This document shows positions 49,651 to 62,526 of a stretch of 64,000 bases of DNA, piece after piece. Under the pieces are notes generated by a model, which ran no database searches, was not told the DNA's origin, and saw only the letters and a program-made list of their open reading frames with translations. This DNA comes from Cornus controversa. Its lineage: Eukaryota; Streptophyta; Magnoliopsida; Cornales; Cornaceae. The stretch is from positions 52,708,836-52,772,835 of the forward strand of contig CM048849.1 of assembly GCA_026545225.1 (NCBI GenBank), written 5' to 3'. A program made the position numbers and the translations under genes. Every line of letters starts with the position of its first letter. Within the stretch, counting starts at the first letter, position 1.

Positions 49651-49929
49651 TGCACACTCAAGTAAACTTATTAAATATGCACTTCAATAAATTGTAATAA
49701 TTAAAATTATCCAAATAACCTTGAATTAAAACATTGAGATCAACACATATGATATTGTATATACAGAAGACATTTCTCCTCTTTTCTCTCCCACCCTAAA
49801 AATATGGGTTTCCTTGGCAAATTATCTTTTCTATCATCATATAATGGTGCACACACAAAACATCATATAAGGGTAAACATTTTAAAGTTTAGGGATTTTT
49901 TTTTTATTTACTCTTGTGTCAGAGTACCC

Positions 49930-50638
49930 GCAAATATAAAATAAAAAATTAAAAGTTCATGGGAGTTTTTTACAATTTACCCAGCACAGTATCTAATAAA
50001 ATGAAGGTATGTTTCACATTCAATGTTAGGCTACATAATTTACATTCTACAACAATTATGACATCTTCGGTCACACTTATAAAAAGTAAAAAATAAAAAA
50101 TAATAATGTATCCAAAAAAATATATCTTATGATATCTTCTTTTTTGTTTTTCGTTTTTCTGTCAACGATGATGGTGTTAGGCTTCTTATGACACCACATA
50201 GTCCACCAAAAATTATATCTACCATTCCAATTTTTAGACAAGTTTTCAAAGGATTAAACATTTAATTGATTAATTTTAAGAATTAAAACTCATCAGCCCA
50301 ACTGATTTTAATAATTTACTATTTTTCGTAGCAAATTTTTTATTTATTTTTTTACTTTTAACATGGAAGAGGGGATTTGTACACGGACACCTATTCGGAG
50401 AACTTGAGGTGACCGGATGATGTCTGGCGTAACAATCTTCAAATATGAGACTTACATGAATATTTACTAATTTACAACTATGATATTGTGTACAATTAAT
50501 GCTGAGACAGTAGTGATCAGGATTCAGAGAATTAATTAGGTGAATTACATAAATCAACGAGAAGAAGGGATAAAGACGAATGACTTTGGAGCAATGAACT
50601 CAAACCCCATAAACCGCTAATCGACAGAGCACAAGAAT
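49930..50638 (+). repeat. Segmental duplicate C: PYL upstream flank, gene lost
   Basis: The stretch aligns with 40080-41890 (see that entry). It lacks the element at 40537-41565 and stops abruptly after GACAGAGCACAAGAA. Foreign GC-richer DNA starts near 50640, where the approach to a PYL gene would be expected. Confidence 0.85.
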
Positions 50639-50639
50639 G

Positions 50640-50958
50640 ACGAAGCCCAGAAGGCCCTGCAAGTGTTGGACGGGTCCAACGTCTGGAAGGACTATCCACC
50701 AGCTAGACTAAAAATAAAGGCTACCAAGTACCAACTGAGGTCCGAACCCTCCAATAATCCATGGGCCGACCTAGATAAGTCCAAAAGAGAGCCCAAATAT
50801 TAAATTGCATTTTTTCTTGTCCTGGTAAGATTAACGTACTTGGGAGAATTAGATCTCACTTTTTCTGCTTGTTTGAGCTTGATTCTCAGTCCCATCGTCA
50901 TATCATCTGAAAATCAATCTCATTCGATTTATTGTTTAAATAAATAAATATACACATT
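50640..50958. other. Unassigned GC-richer insert
   Basis: Sequence such as GTGTTGGACGGGTCCAACGT and CCATGGGCCGACC followed by a T-rich part looks like the tail of an LTR retrotransposon, but no partner is present. It breaks duplicate C. Confidence 0.3.
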
Positions 50959-52881
50959 TAGTGTCCGCGGAGCATTAGGCAACTTAGGCGATCGTCTAAG
51001 GCCACACTCAATAAAAGGCCCCTAATTTTTATTTTCATATATGATTAGATTTTCTAAATATTGTATTTTTTTATATTATTAGGCTTCAACCAATGGATGA
51101 GATTTAATAGCAGACTTAAAGAATTTAATAAGGGAGGTGATATTGACACTCCACCAATATTCTCTAGCACTCTACTTCCATCTTTTTATAAAGTAAAATT
51201 ATAAATGTGTCCCGTCTACTATACAATCTTTGATTCTTATATTTTTCATACTCTAATTGCCCTTATTTGATAAGGTTCGAATTCTTAGCTCCAAATTACA
51301 ACTTTTCTCTCACGTTCCTTTTCTTTTTTGGCGTGAAAATACTTCTTTGTTGATTTCAAAAATATTATTTCTTCTTGTTTAATCAACTTATCAATATTTA
51401 TTTTAGAAGTAGAAAAGTTTATGGTTCTATAATGATTTAGAATGTATCAATCAAATGTATGTGATTAGGATAATAAAAGTTACCTGATTAGATAAGTTGA
51501 GAAGAAGTTGTTAATAATAGATTACGTAGAGAAATATTAAAAAAGTATTTGAGTTGAAAACAAACATTATATCAATGAATAAAATTTATTTGAAAAAAAA
51601 CTTAATTATATTTAAAATCAATAGAAAGTTTAATTTCACTTAAATAAAAATTATTATATATAGTTCTTTAAGAAAACTAAGGAAAGTTTTTTTTTATTTT
51701 AATAGAGAACTTTTATAAACTAAAAGATGAAAAGAGAAAAACATGACTTTATGAAATCTTTTTTCATTGGTAGTTGTCTTAATTTAGCTAAGGAACGTTT
51801 GCACCAAAATTTCAAAAAATAAAAAATAAAAAATTAATATGATGTTTTTCTTCTTTGCTTTTTAGATTCTTTGAGTTATATAGGATAGGGACACGAACAA
51901 TAAGTTTCAATTAAAAAATGTCTAAATTATAGTATCTGGGTGGTAATAAATGAATTATTATATTGAAACCTAAAGCAAAAATGAAATCAATCACAAATTA
52001 CTTGGGATAACAAAGATGCAGTTGATTTTTTTTTTTAAGAAAATAAAATAAAATTAGAATTGAGTCTTGATTTAGAAAGGCAATTAGGGTACTAAAAATA
52101 TAAGAATCTAAGATGGTATAATATAGGACTACTTTTGTAATTTTACTTTATAAAAAGATAGGAGTGGAGTGCCAAAGGATATTGGTAGAGTACCAATATT
52201 AGCTCCCTTTAATAAAATATAAAACTTTTCATTTCACTTTCTATTAAAACTCCTATTTTATTCCTTATCTCATCTTCTTTTTTTTCTCCTCTCATCCCAC
52301 GTTATTTTCTCATTTATCATTATATTTAATGGTGAGAATTGATAAAATTTTCTCATATTAACTTTAAAAAAAAAGTTCTATTCTTCTTTTAACTTAAATT
52401 ATTTTGTATTCTTATTTTTTTTTGGGTGTATGTTTTAAACTTATTTCTTCATATCTCCTAACTTTTTCTTTTGTGGTGCCTGTCTCTCATTTACTACACT
52501 TAACTTTTTCTCTCCCACCTATTTTCTTATTTAATCACACATTTCTCTCTTTTATCATTTTTCAGGCTTGTGTGTCCCAAGTGTTGGAACACAAGACATT
52601 GTAGGAGTGTTTATTTTATTTGCAATTTTTTTTTATCAATATACAAAAAAAAAATGTGAATTTAAATGTGAAACAATTTAAAAAGGTAAGAAAATATATA
52701 TTAACTTGTGTTAATTATAAGTACTTTCAATACAACCATTTAACTAATAATTTTGTATTTGAAGTGACAAGAAGAATTATTTATAAATCATTTGTCAATT
52801 TAATTTTATATCAATAAATTAAATAAGAGAACACATGCTATTTTTTCGCCTAGGGCCTTAAATTGTTTTGAGCCGTCCGTG
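50959..52881. mobile_element. hAT relic of the CAGGGCCGGCCC family
   Basis: The left end (AGTGTCCGCGGAGC, then TTAGGCGATCGTCTAAGGCC) and the inverted right end (CACGGACGGCTC, then AAGGCCCTAGGCG) are degenerate forms of the terminus seen intact at 63682. Flanking 8-mers TACACATT and CATACATT agree at six of eight positions, as expected for an old hAT target duplication. The interior is split by the element at 51132-52207. No transposase is recognised. Confidence 0.7.
51132..52207. mobile_element. 1.08-kb non-autonomous TIR element nested in hAT
   Basis: The ends GGGAGGTGATATTGACACTC and, inverted, GGGAGCTAATATTGGTACTC begin terminal inverted repeats of about 75 bp that include ATCTTTTTATAAAGTAAAAT. 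The perfect 8-mer TTTAATAA flanks it (51124-51131 and 52208-52215). No coding capacity. An 8-bp duplication suggests hAT; the long TIR would also fit a Mutator-type element. Confidence 0.82.
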
Positions 52882-53272
52882 CATACATTATTTGAAATGT
52901 TTCGATATGTATTATTTTGCGTTGGAATTTTATAACAAAGTTTAATTTGCATTCTTGAAGGGTTAATATACTGTGGTAGTTTATATATTTATTATTTTTG
53001 GACTGTCATCTTAGTTTGGATTATCTTGATTAACAGATTTATAGCCAATATAGCATCTTACTTTGTCAAGTACTAGGGACAAAAAGTTTGTATATTTGAA
53101 GTTTTCAAGCTGAACATTTTCCTAAATAAATAGACCAAAGTGGTTCAATTTGAAGAGAAAAATATAAGCTGATGCAGATATAATGAATCTCCAACCTACC
53201 GGTATTCTGCAATGAACGACCAGTAGCTCCGATTGTCCGAATAAGCTCGACTCTAAAACCTAATCCCAAATC

Positions 53273-53317
<45 letters not shown>

Positions 53318-54830
53318 AGGAGATCGAAATAGGAAAACTCCAGTTGGTGGGACACTGACTAAGATTAATTTTTTGACATAGAGATCGTCACATCTTAATT
53401 TTTTTATTAAGTGGATGACTTTGTAGATTGGGTTTATTTATTTTCATTCTGAGTATTCTTATTGTTTCAGAATGTTATCGTGGAAATTAATGTAATAGAT
53501 ATAAATTATAATTAAATTGTCAATGTAGGCCTTCAAAGAAACTCATCGGCTATTAAATAAGATATTTTCTTCATGGGTTTGTGGTCAACTGGCACTACTG
53601 ATAATTTGTTAGATGACAAACGTGCGCTGTTGAGCACCTGTCATTATTATATATGTATAGGAAACCATAACTAAATAACTAATCTTCTGAGCAACTCTAA
53701 TTATTAAATATATACAGGAAGCCATAATTAAGCCCAGTAAGTGTTTATTGTTTAAGTGTTTACATAAATAGTGTTTATCTTACTATTTTATTTATTCACA
53801 AACATGAGTGTTGTTTTATAACTAAAAAATATTTGACTTATTTTAAAAAATTATAAACAGAAAAATATATTTGTTAACCTTAAACTGTTTTTTTTTATGT
53901 AAAAATACCTTAAATTATTAAAAATACCTGTTTTACTAAAACTACAAAACCACTATCTGTATGTTTTAATTTTGGAATATTAATATTATACCAATTCCTT
54001 TTCTAATGTAAAAAAAGAATTGTAATTCCTTTCCTAATGTAAAAAAATAAATAAATTAATATACCAAAACAAACAATTGGATACCAATTGTTGAAACTCC
54101 AGCACTTTAAATTAAGCTTTAAAAAAAAATATTCTTTTTCAATTTTATGAAAGTATGGTACGTGAATGATAATTATGAATATTTTTTTTTATTTCAAAGT
54201 GTTCCCCAAATACAAAAATAAAAATAAAAATTACTCAAACAAATTGTAATATCTCTTCCTCCTTTCATTTACTTTAGGGGTGCGAATAATATACCTATAC
54301 GACTATGAATAATATACCTATATGGCTATACTGTATTGATCAGGTCTCGAAAATATATGAATATATCAAAAGTGATATTGATTGTTTTTTTTTGGTGTGG
54401 AAAGAATACGTACTACTCTTTTGGTATCATTCTTGTTTCTTTGACAAGGAGATGGTTGGACTTCTTTGTTTCTTTTTCTCAAATAAGGTTTTTTTTATTT
54501 ATCTTTATATTTTTTATTTCTTAGCATGGGTAACCCTAAGTAACTGTTTCTCATTATAAGTATATTAGTAATTATTCATATTGTACCCAATATTTTTTTC
54601 TCAAGGCAATTGATGATCTTTAATTCTGTCTACACTTGATAATTCTAATATTTTTATCATTGTATGAAGCAATAGCCTTTTATAATTTTTTTTCTTTCAT
54701 TTTCTCACTTTTAGTTTCAATTTTTAATTAAATAATATAATCACCATTTTAAATAAAAAAGAATAAAATTATTTTTTTAATAAACATAAACACTAAAACA
54801 TCATTTTAGTGTTTAGGATTTGAAAACTTA
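52882..54830. other. Non-coding, AT-rich
   Basis: No gene is seen. It contains a (TA)n tract at 53278-53315. It ends in TTA, the target duplication of the element that starts at 54831. Confidence 0.5.
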
Positions 54831-54959
54831 GGGCCAGTTTGGTTTGTATTTTGCGTTACATGTTTTTGTTGCAGGCCCACTACAGTAACAAAATGAGGCC
54901 AAAACATGTTTGGTGAAGGTCTGTTATGCTGGTAATATAACATTTTGATAAAAAAAGGC

Positions 54960-57900
54960 CCAAACCGAAAATAACAAATTGGTGTTTTTGGGTGTTTCAC
55001 TATTGTAGCGCTTGAACTAACCCAAAATGAATTGGCTCCTCTCTCATGGCAATTCTAAAGGCGACTCTGGTATAATCCCGTTTTGTGTTGAAGATAACTC
55101 AGTGATTGTTTCATTTTAGGGTTTTTGACGTTCGTTTTGGTCTCCTCTCTCATAAAAGAGGCCCAAACCCAAAATAACAAATTGGTGTTTTTGAATGTTT
55201 CACTATTGTAGCGCTTGAAATAACCCAAAATGAATTGGCCTAAGTCCACTGTAGCGGAGGAAGTGTTCGGCCCTAATCGCAACAAGTATATAGGTTTCAT
55301 TTTAGGGTTTTTGTTATTTCATTCTGTCTCCTATCTCGTGACAATTCTGAAAGTGACTTGATATAATCTCTAGTTTGTGTTGAAGGATGACTCCAGTGGG
55401 TGTTATTTTAGGATTTTTGTCGTTCGTTTCTGTCTCCTCTCTCATGGCAATTCTGAAGGCGTGGTATAATCCCGTTTTGTGTTGAAGGACAACTCAGTGG
55501 GTGTTTCATTTTAGAATTTTTGACATTCGTTTTGGTCTCCTTTCTCAGCCCAAACCCAAAATAACAAATTGGTATTTTTGGATATTTCACTATTGTAGCG
55601 CTTGAAATAACCCAAAATGAATTGGCCTAAGTTCACTGTAACGGAGGAAGTGTTCGGCCCTAATCGTAACAAGTATATAGGTTTCATTTTAGGGTTTTTG
55701 TCGTTTGTTCTATCTCTTCTCTCGTGGCAATTCTGAAAGTGACTTGGTACAATCCCTAGTTTGTGTTGAAGGATAACTCCAGTGGGTGTTATTTTAGGGT
55801 TTTTGTCGTTCGTTGCTGTCTCCTCTCTCATGGCGACTCTGGTATAATCCTGTTTTGTGTTGAAGGACAACTCAGTGGGTGTTTCATTTTAGGATTTTTG
55901 ACGTTCGTTTTGGTCTCCTCTCTCATAAAATAGGCCCAAACCCAAAATAACAAATTAGTGTTTTTGGGTGTTTCACTATTGTAGCGCTTGAAATAACCCA
56001 AAATAAATTGGCCCAAGTCCACTGTAGCGGAGGAAGTGTTCGGCCCTAATTGCAACAAGTATGTAGGTTTTATTTTAGGATTTTTGTCTTTCGTTCTGTC
56101 TCCTTTCTCGTGGCGATTCTGAAGGTGACTTGGTGTAATCCCTAGTTTGTGTTGAAGGATGACTCCAATGGGTGTTATTTTAGGATTTTTGTCATTTGTT
56201 TCTGTCTCATCTCTCATGGCGATTCTAAAGGCGACTCTACTATAATCCCCTTTTGTGTTGAAGGACAACTTAGTGGGTGTTTCATTTTAGGATTTTTGAC
56301 GTTCGTTTTGGTCTCCTCTCTTATAAAAGAGGCACAAACCCAAAATAACAAATTAGTGTTTTGGGGTGTTTCACTATTGTAGCGCTTGAAATAACCTAAA
56401 ATGAATTGGCCCAAGTCCACTGTAGCGAAGGAAGTGTTCGGCCCTAATCGCAACAAGTATATATGTTTTATTTAGGGTTTTGTTCATTCGTTCTGTCTCC
56501 TCTCTCGTGGCGATTCTGAAGGCGACTCTGGTATAATCCCGTTTTGTGTTAAAAGACAACTCAGTTCATTTTAGGATTTTTGATTTGACGTTCGTTTTGG
56601 TCTCCTCTCTCATAAAAGAGGCTCAAACCCAAAATAACAAATTGGTGTTTTTGGGTGTTTCATTTTAGGGTTTTTGATGTTCGTTTTGATCTCCTCTCTC
56701 ATAAAAGAGGCCCAAACCCAAAATAACAAATTGGTGTTTTTGGGTGTTTCACTATTGTAGCGCTTGAAATAACCCAAAATGAATTGACCTAAGTCCACTG
56801 TAGGGGAGGAAGTGTTCGGCCCTAATCGCAACAAGTATATTGGTTTCATTTTAGGGGTTTTGTTGTTCGTTCTGTCTCCTATCTCGTGATAATTCTGAAG
56901 GTGACTTGGTATAATCTATAATTTGTGTTGAAGGATGACTCCAATGGGTGTTATTTTAGGATTTTTGTTGTTCGTTTCTATCTCCTCTCTCATGGCAATT
57001 ATGAATGCGACTCTGGTATAATCCCATTTTGTGTTGAAGGACAACTCAGTGGGTGTTTCATTTTAGGATTTTTGACGTTCGTTTTGGTCTCCTCTCTCAT
57101 AAAATAGGCTTAAACCCAAAATAACAAATTGGTATTTTTGGGTGTTTCACTATTGTAGCGCTTGAAATAACTCAAAATGAATTGGCCCAAGTCCACTATA
57201 GCGGAGGAAGTGTTCGGCCCTAATTGCAACAAGTATATAGGTTTCATTTTAGGATTTTTGTCTTTCGTTCTGTCTCCTCTCTCGTGGCGATTCTGAAGGT
57301 GACTTGGTGTAATCCCTAGTTTGTGTTGAAGGATGACTCTAGTGGGTGTTATTTTAGGGTTTTTGTCATTCGTTTCTGTCTCATCTCTCATGGCAATTCT
57401 GAAGGCGACTCTACTATAATCCCGTTTTGTGTTGAAGGACAACTCAGTGGGTGTTTCATTTTAGGGTTTTTGATGTTTGTTTTGGTCTCCTCTCTTATAA
57501 AAGAGGCCCAATCCCAAAATAACAAATTGGTGTTTTTGGGTGTTTCACTATTGTAGCACTTGAAATAACCCAAAATGAATTGGCCCAAGTCCATTGTAGC
57601 GGAGGAAGTGTTCGGCCCTAATCGCAACAAGTATATAGGTTTTTTTTTAGGATTTTTGTCGTTCGTTCTGTCTCCTCTCTCGTGGCGATTCTGAAGGTGA
57701 CTTGGTATAATCCTTAGTTTGTGTTGAAGGATGACTCCAGTGGATATTATTTTAGGGTTTTTGTCGTTCGTTTTTGTCTCCTCTCTCATGGCGATTCTGA
57801 AGGCGACTCTGGTATAATCCCGTTTTGTGTTGAAGGACAACTTAGTGGGTGTTTCATTTTAGGATTTTTGATGTTCATTTTGGTCTCCTCTCCCATGGCG

Positions 57901-58080
57901 ATTCTGAAGGTGACTTTGGTATAGTCCTATTTTGTGTTGAAGGACGACTCAATGGGTGTTTAATTTTAGGGTTTTTGTCATTCGTTTCTGTCTCCTCTCA
58001 CATGGCAATTCTGAAGGCGACTCAGGTATAATCCTTAGTTTTGTGTTGAAGGACGACTGTGTTTGGCGTTTCAGACGCAA
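54960..58080 (+). repeat. Higher-order tandem array, period about 398 bp
   Basis: Seven units are marked by AAGTGTTCGGCCCTAAT at 55261, 55648, 56034, 56432, 56810, 57208 and 57606; three spacings are 398 and the others 378-387. Each unit contains one AGGCCCAAACCCAAAATAAC block plus about three degenerate monomers of about 100 bp with TCTCCTCTCTCATGGCGATT, CTGGTATAATCCCGTTTTGT and TTTTAGGGTTTTTG. The array ends in monomers without the GGCCC block (57880-58080). Open frames on both strands recur with the repeat and are not genes. Confidence 0.9.
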
Positions 58081-58400
58081 ATCTTAGAAATACATTCTAT
58101 TTTTGAGTGTTTATCATCTCTATTTACTTCATTTATTCCTGTTTAACTCTATTTAAGGTTATTATGAGAAAATCATAGTTTTGTGTTAAAGGACGATCGA
58201 TCGAGGCGTTTCGGACGCAAATCTCAAGCAAACAGGTTCTATTATCTCTCATTTCTCTCTGATCACTATTCGACTTTACTTCTTCATGCTTGACTCTCTG
58301 TAAATTCGTTTTGAAAATGAAATTATTTTTGTTGAAGGTGGACCGATTGAGGCATTTCAGACATAAATCTTCGAAGTAGACGAGGGTCTATTGTAAGTAT
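58040..58400 (+). repeat. Triplicated leader segment ending at a splice-like site
   Basis: Three spaced copies of GGACGAYYG..GAGGCGTTTCRGACGCAAATCT lie at about 58052, 58192 and 58340. The third is followed by GAGGGTCTATTGTAAGTATA, which looks like a 5' splice site. I infer an untranslated first exon of the transposon genes, fused to the last monomers of the array. Confidence 0.5.
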
Positions 58401-58865
58401 ACTCTTTGTTCTCTCTCCTTTTTCTTGCTCCACTATTTGTTATATACAGTATCAGGTAGACTATTGCAATAGATTTTCCTTGGACAACAGAGCTATTATA
58501 TTACTGAATAATAGAGCTCATTTTCTCTACAACATTTTATCTCCATTTTCTATATCTATAGACCATTTTGTCACTTCTGATTTTGAAGCTTGCTGTCTGT
58601 GCTGCCATTAGTATACTTCATTTAGTTGATGACATTCTTAATGAGGCTTGAAAATAGTTGGAAGATAATGCATGTCTTGGCTTATACTAGTATAATAATA
58701 TCACAATTATAGAAAACACTATAAAGTGAGTGCAAAATTCTTTAAGTACCAATATACAAAAATAGGGTATATTCGAAGTTGTACAACTTATCACAGTATT
58801 CAATATACAATTGGAACTCTAAAAGAGAATGATTGAGCAATAAATAATGAGAGTAACTTGTTGAT

Positions 58866-59045
58866 GTAGAGAAAAGAAGAAAGGTCATTGTATGGCTTTT
58901 ATAAATTTAGATAAAGCATACGATGGGATGGTGGAATTTAGAAAAAAAAATGATTTACAAACAGATGTTGACATGAAAAAGAAAATGAATGATGGAGCTG
59001 TGTTTAAATTAAGAACATTTGTAAGAGATACAATTACAATTGCTA
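58866..59045 (+). mobile_element. RTE-type LINE reverse-transcriptase fragment
   Basis: Frame translation gives EKRRKVIVW and then MAFINLDKAYDGMVEFRK and DMKKKMNDGAVFKLRTF. This mirrors the RTE-clade core: VFIDLEKAYDRVPRE, then IKDMYDGAVTSVRT and GDT. The KAYD aspartate of the polymerase site is present; the later YVDD region is absent. A short, decayed fragment lying between the repeat array and the transposon ORF1. Confidence 0.7.
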
Positions 59046-59828
59046 TAAGATTACTAATTTGGTAATAAAATCAAAGTTGTGATAGGTTTTAAATTAAAAA
59101 AGATTCAAAAAGAAACTTCAAAATTAATAAGGTTTAAGATAAGGATTAAAATATGAATATATAATATAACTTAAACAAAAACTAGAAATACAAAATTTGA
59201 AGCTTTGAATCTTTCAATTGCTTTTTTTTTTCCCTTTATTTTATTTAATTTTTGTAAGTGGTTGGGTTCATTTAATTAAGATTATTTTGGTTGAGGTCAA
59301 GACTCAAGAAGGCTGGGAAAAAAAACTAAAAACTATTATGTACATGTTATAACATAGTATATTATCAACTACAAAATTATAAATAAAAAAAAGATACACA
59401 AAAATATTTCCAAAATTCCAGTGGAGCAAGTTGGCAACAACTCTATGTTCTAAAATACAAGCATCTAACTGCCAATTATACAATGCACAATTAGAACTAC
59501 TCCATCAATCAAGCAACCTCTTATATAGCTCTCACCACATCATGACTATCCAATAAAATATTAGAAATGTCTAACAAACCAATATTGTGTTGAGCATGTG
59601 ATAACATGTTTGCAAAAGTTATATTTTAGAAAGTCTGTCTTTTAGAAGCACTTTGAACTGTTTAGATAACTTTCTATATGAAGTAGACTATAATATATTC
59701 TGATGTTATAATAAATTTTCCTTAACATGTTGTATGTAAATAGTATGATATGTTTTGATGTCATGGTTATTAAAATTAAAACTCATATAATTTTTTTTCT
59801 AAAATGAAATTTTTGTTTGGGTAATTAA

Positions 59829-60721
59829 ATGGATATCAATGCTGAGAATGTGGTTGAGTTTGATAATGATATGCTATTAGAAGAAGATGACTTAACAGAA
59901 CAAGGCGATGATGGAAAATTAATATGAGATGAGTCCCATATTGAAGTTTTCATTTTGTGTATGGAGGAAGAAGTTAGGGTTAAAAATTGAACTAATTACA
60001 CCTTTAACACTATTGGTTAAAAGAATTTAGTTGAAGGAATGAGGCAAGAAACAAGAAAAGTCTACACAAAGATCCAACTTAGAAATAAGCTCAACCAACT
60101 GAGGACAATTTACAAAAACTTTAAAAAACTATTATTAAAGACTGGTGTGGGTTTCAATTCCGAGATGGGCATGGTTATAGTAGAGGATGAACGATGGAAA
60201 AGGTTGAGCAAGGTTAGTAGTTTAAAAGTTAATGTATTATTCATTTTCATAAAACACACATTAACTTCTATATTAATTTTAGAATTTATGATACATTAAT
60301 ATAAAAGATAATAATTTGTAGGTGGTTAAGAATGCAAGAAAGTTTCGCAAGAAGGGATGTCCCCATTACAATAAGATGTCTACAATTTTTAGGGACACAT
60401 ATGCTACAAGTGCGCATGTCCACCATTCCACTAGAGCATCCACTATGTAGGCATACATGACCTTGATGAGAGTGATGACTTCGCTGAGGTTAACGGTCGT
60501 GAGATTAGTCCCTCACAACCACCTTCAAATAAGAAAGCCAAAAAAATAATAGTTTTCGTTCGACAATGTCTCAAGTCATGGTTACAATGATTGAGAATGC
60601 TAATATGAAAGTTGAGAGAATTAAAAGGGTCGTAGTTACAGCTTCATCTTCTAATATTGCTGCATCATGTGACAAATGGCTTGAAGTCACATCTCCCGTG
60701 AAAAAAGATAAGGAGAAATAA
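59829..60721 (+). pseudogene. Harbinger ORF1, Myb/SANT-like protein, decayed
   Basis: ORF1 of plant PIF/Harbinger elements is a Myb/SANT-like DNA-binding partner that helps the transposase. After an acidic start (MDINAENVVEFDNDML) the frame is stopped at 59928. Later sequence aligns with the domain: HIEVFILCMEEEV, then YTKIQLRNKLNQLRTIYKNF and VEDERWKRLSK. A GTTAGT donor lies at 60213 and an acceptor AG at 60320-60321. It continues as VVKNARKFRKKGCPHYNKM, the FRKKG block typical of the family. After HHSTRAST the frame shifts, then DLDESDDFAEVNGREISPS and PPSNKKAKK follow. Several stops and at least one frameshift make it a pseudogene. Confidence 0.75.
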
Positions 60722-61102
60722 ATGTTTAACTCATGTATTAAGATTTTGGATCAATTGCAGGGGATTGACAATTATCATTATACTAAAGCATACATCCATG
60801 ATGCTTCATGACTCATGTATTAACATGATGCTTGAGGAGAGGAAGGTTGCCTTTGATGTTAGTTCTTGGTTAACTGTATAAATAACTGCTATCTCGCTTA
60901 TGGATAACTATTTAATTACATGTTGGATGACTGTAATTACTATATTTAATTCTCTATGGCTTGCTGAATACTTTAAATTACTTTATGACCTTATATTATT
61001 CATTGATGTGTATTTTATTTGTTATTTATGTATTAATGATGCTATGTATTTTACTTTTGCTTATAGTTTGCATCTTATATTTATTTGTTCACCTAGGATA
61101 TT

Positions 61103-62382
61103 ATGAATTGGGATAAGATCAGAACAATCATTGAGTTGTATGATGAGGAAGAGGAGGATGAGAGTGTCATTATGGTGACATGTATGTTCGAGAATCATAG
61201 GAATCATTACAATAAACTACCTTGTAGGGATTCTATCTTACAAGGTGAAATATATGTGTTGGAGATTCTAAATAGCAACCCAGATAGATGTTACGAGAAC
61301 CTTAAGATGTACCCTAATGTTTTTAGGAAATTGTGTAGTCAGCTTAAATCTTTAGGGTTAAAAGATTTGGAAAGTTTGTTTTTCTACGAACAAGTTATAA
61401 TTTTCTCGCTTACTTTAGCTCACAATGAAAGGATTCGTGTCGTAACAGAAAGATTTCGGTACTCAACTGAGACAATTTCTAGATACTTTCACTGTGTGTT
61501 GCATAACGTTTGTGAGCTGGGCAGAATGATTATTGTTCCTTCAGATTTGAATATGATTCCTGATCATATAAAAGGGTCTACAAGGTTCTACTATTTCTTT
61601 AAAGATTGTGTGGGAGTTATAGATGGAACACATGTCGATGCGAATGTGCCAGCAGATATGCAAATCCCATTTTGTGGGAGGAAGGGTGATACCACCTAAA
61701 ATGTCATAACCATTTGCTCATTTGATATGATGTTCACATATGCTCTAGCTGGGTGGAAAGGATCTACGAATGATTTAAAGATTTTAAATGAATGCATTAA
61801 TGATAAGGAATTGTAATTCCTATCTCCACCACCAGATAATTTTATAAAAACTAAAACTTGTATAACTATTTATACATAATCTACCTTTATTTATAATTCA
61901 TAAACATGGCAGGAAAGTATTATTTGGTGGATTCCGGGTATGCCAACTAGATTGGATTTTTGGCCCTTTTTTGGGGTCATTGTTACCACTTCCAGGAATA
62001 CCACAGGACAAGGGCACCTTATGGTCGAGAAGAAGTGTTCAACCACAAACACTTGTATTTGAGAAATGTGATTGAGCGATGTTTTGGGATGTTGAAGATG
62101 AGATTTTCTATTTTGAAACAAATGCCTCCCTTTAAGTTTGAAACTCAAGTACTTAATAATGGCATGCTGTACACTTCACAATTTCATAAGAATCCAAAGT
62201 CAAGTCGATCTTATCTTTAATGGTCAAATCACTGAATCATATTTTTCTTCACAAGATGAACATGTTAATGTTAATGTTGATGTTGATGTTAATGCAAATG
62301 TTTCTACACCTCTGCTTCAACAAATGAATCACAATCGTGATTTTATTGCTAATAGAATCTGGCAGAGTATACAACACTCTTG
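61103..62382 (+). pseudogene. Harbinger DDE transposase (DDE_Tnp_4), decayed
   Basis: The transposase of a PIF/Harbinger element cuts and joins DNA with a DDE triad. The N-terminal helix-turn-helix region includes FRYSTETISRYFHCVLHNV. First Asp in GVIDGTHVDANVP (residue 174 of the first open frame). Second Asp in AGWKGSTNDLKIL (codon 61772-61774). The KYYLVDSGYAN block follows an intron whose acceptor is GGCAG at about 61907-61911. The Glu is in NVIERCFGMLKMRF (codon 62074-62076). The C-terminal ACCTLHNFIR motif is also present. It is broken by in-frame stops at 61697 (in the TTQN motif), 61814 and 61948 and by a +1 shift near 62155. All three catalytic residues survive, so decay is moderate. 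Confidence 0.88.
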
Positions 62383-62526
62383 ATTGATATGCCAAGAGGT
62401 AGTAAATGGATAACCGTAGCTTTTTATGATATGGATAACTGTAATAACTAATTGCTAAACAAATAGATAACTGAAATAACTTAATGAGTTCGAACTATAT
62501 TTAATATGTAATGTATTAAGTAAAAG

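Noticed and set aside
55055-58031. Many overlapping open frames on both strands (60-150 codons) with recurring peptides
   Set aside because: They repeat with the ~398-bp array on both strands, begin and end at repeat positions and resemble no protein family. They are products of the repeat, not genes.
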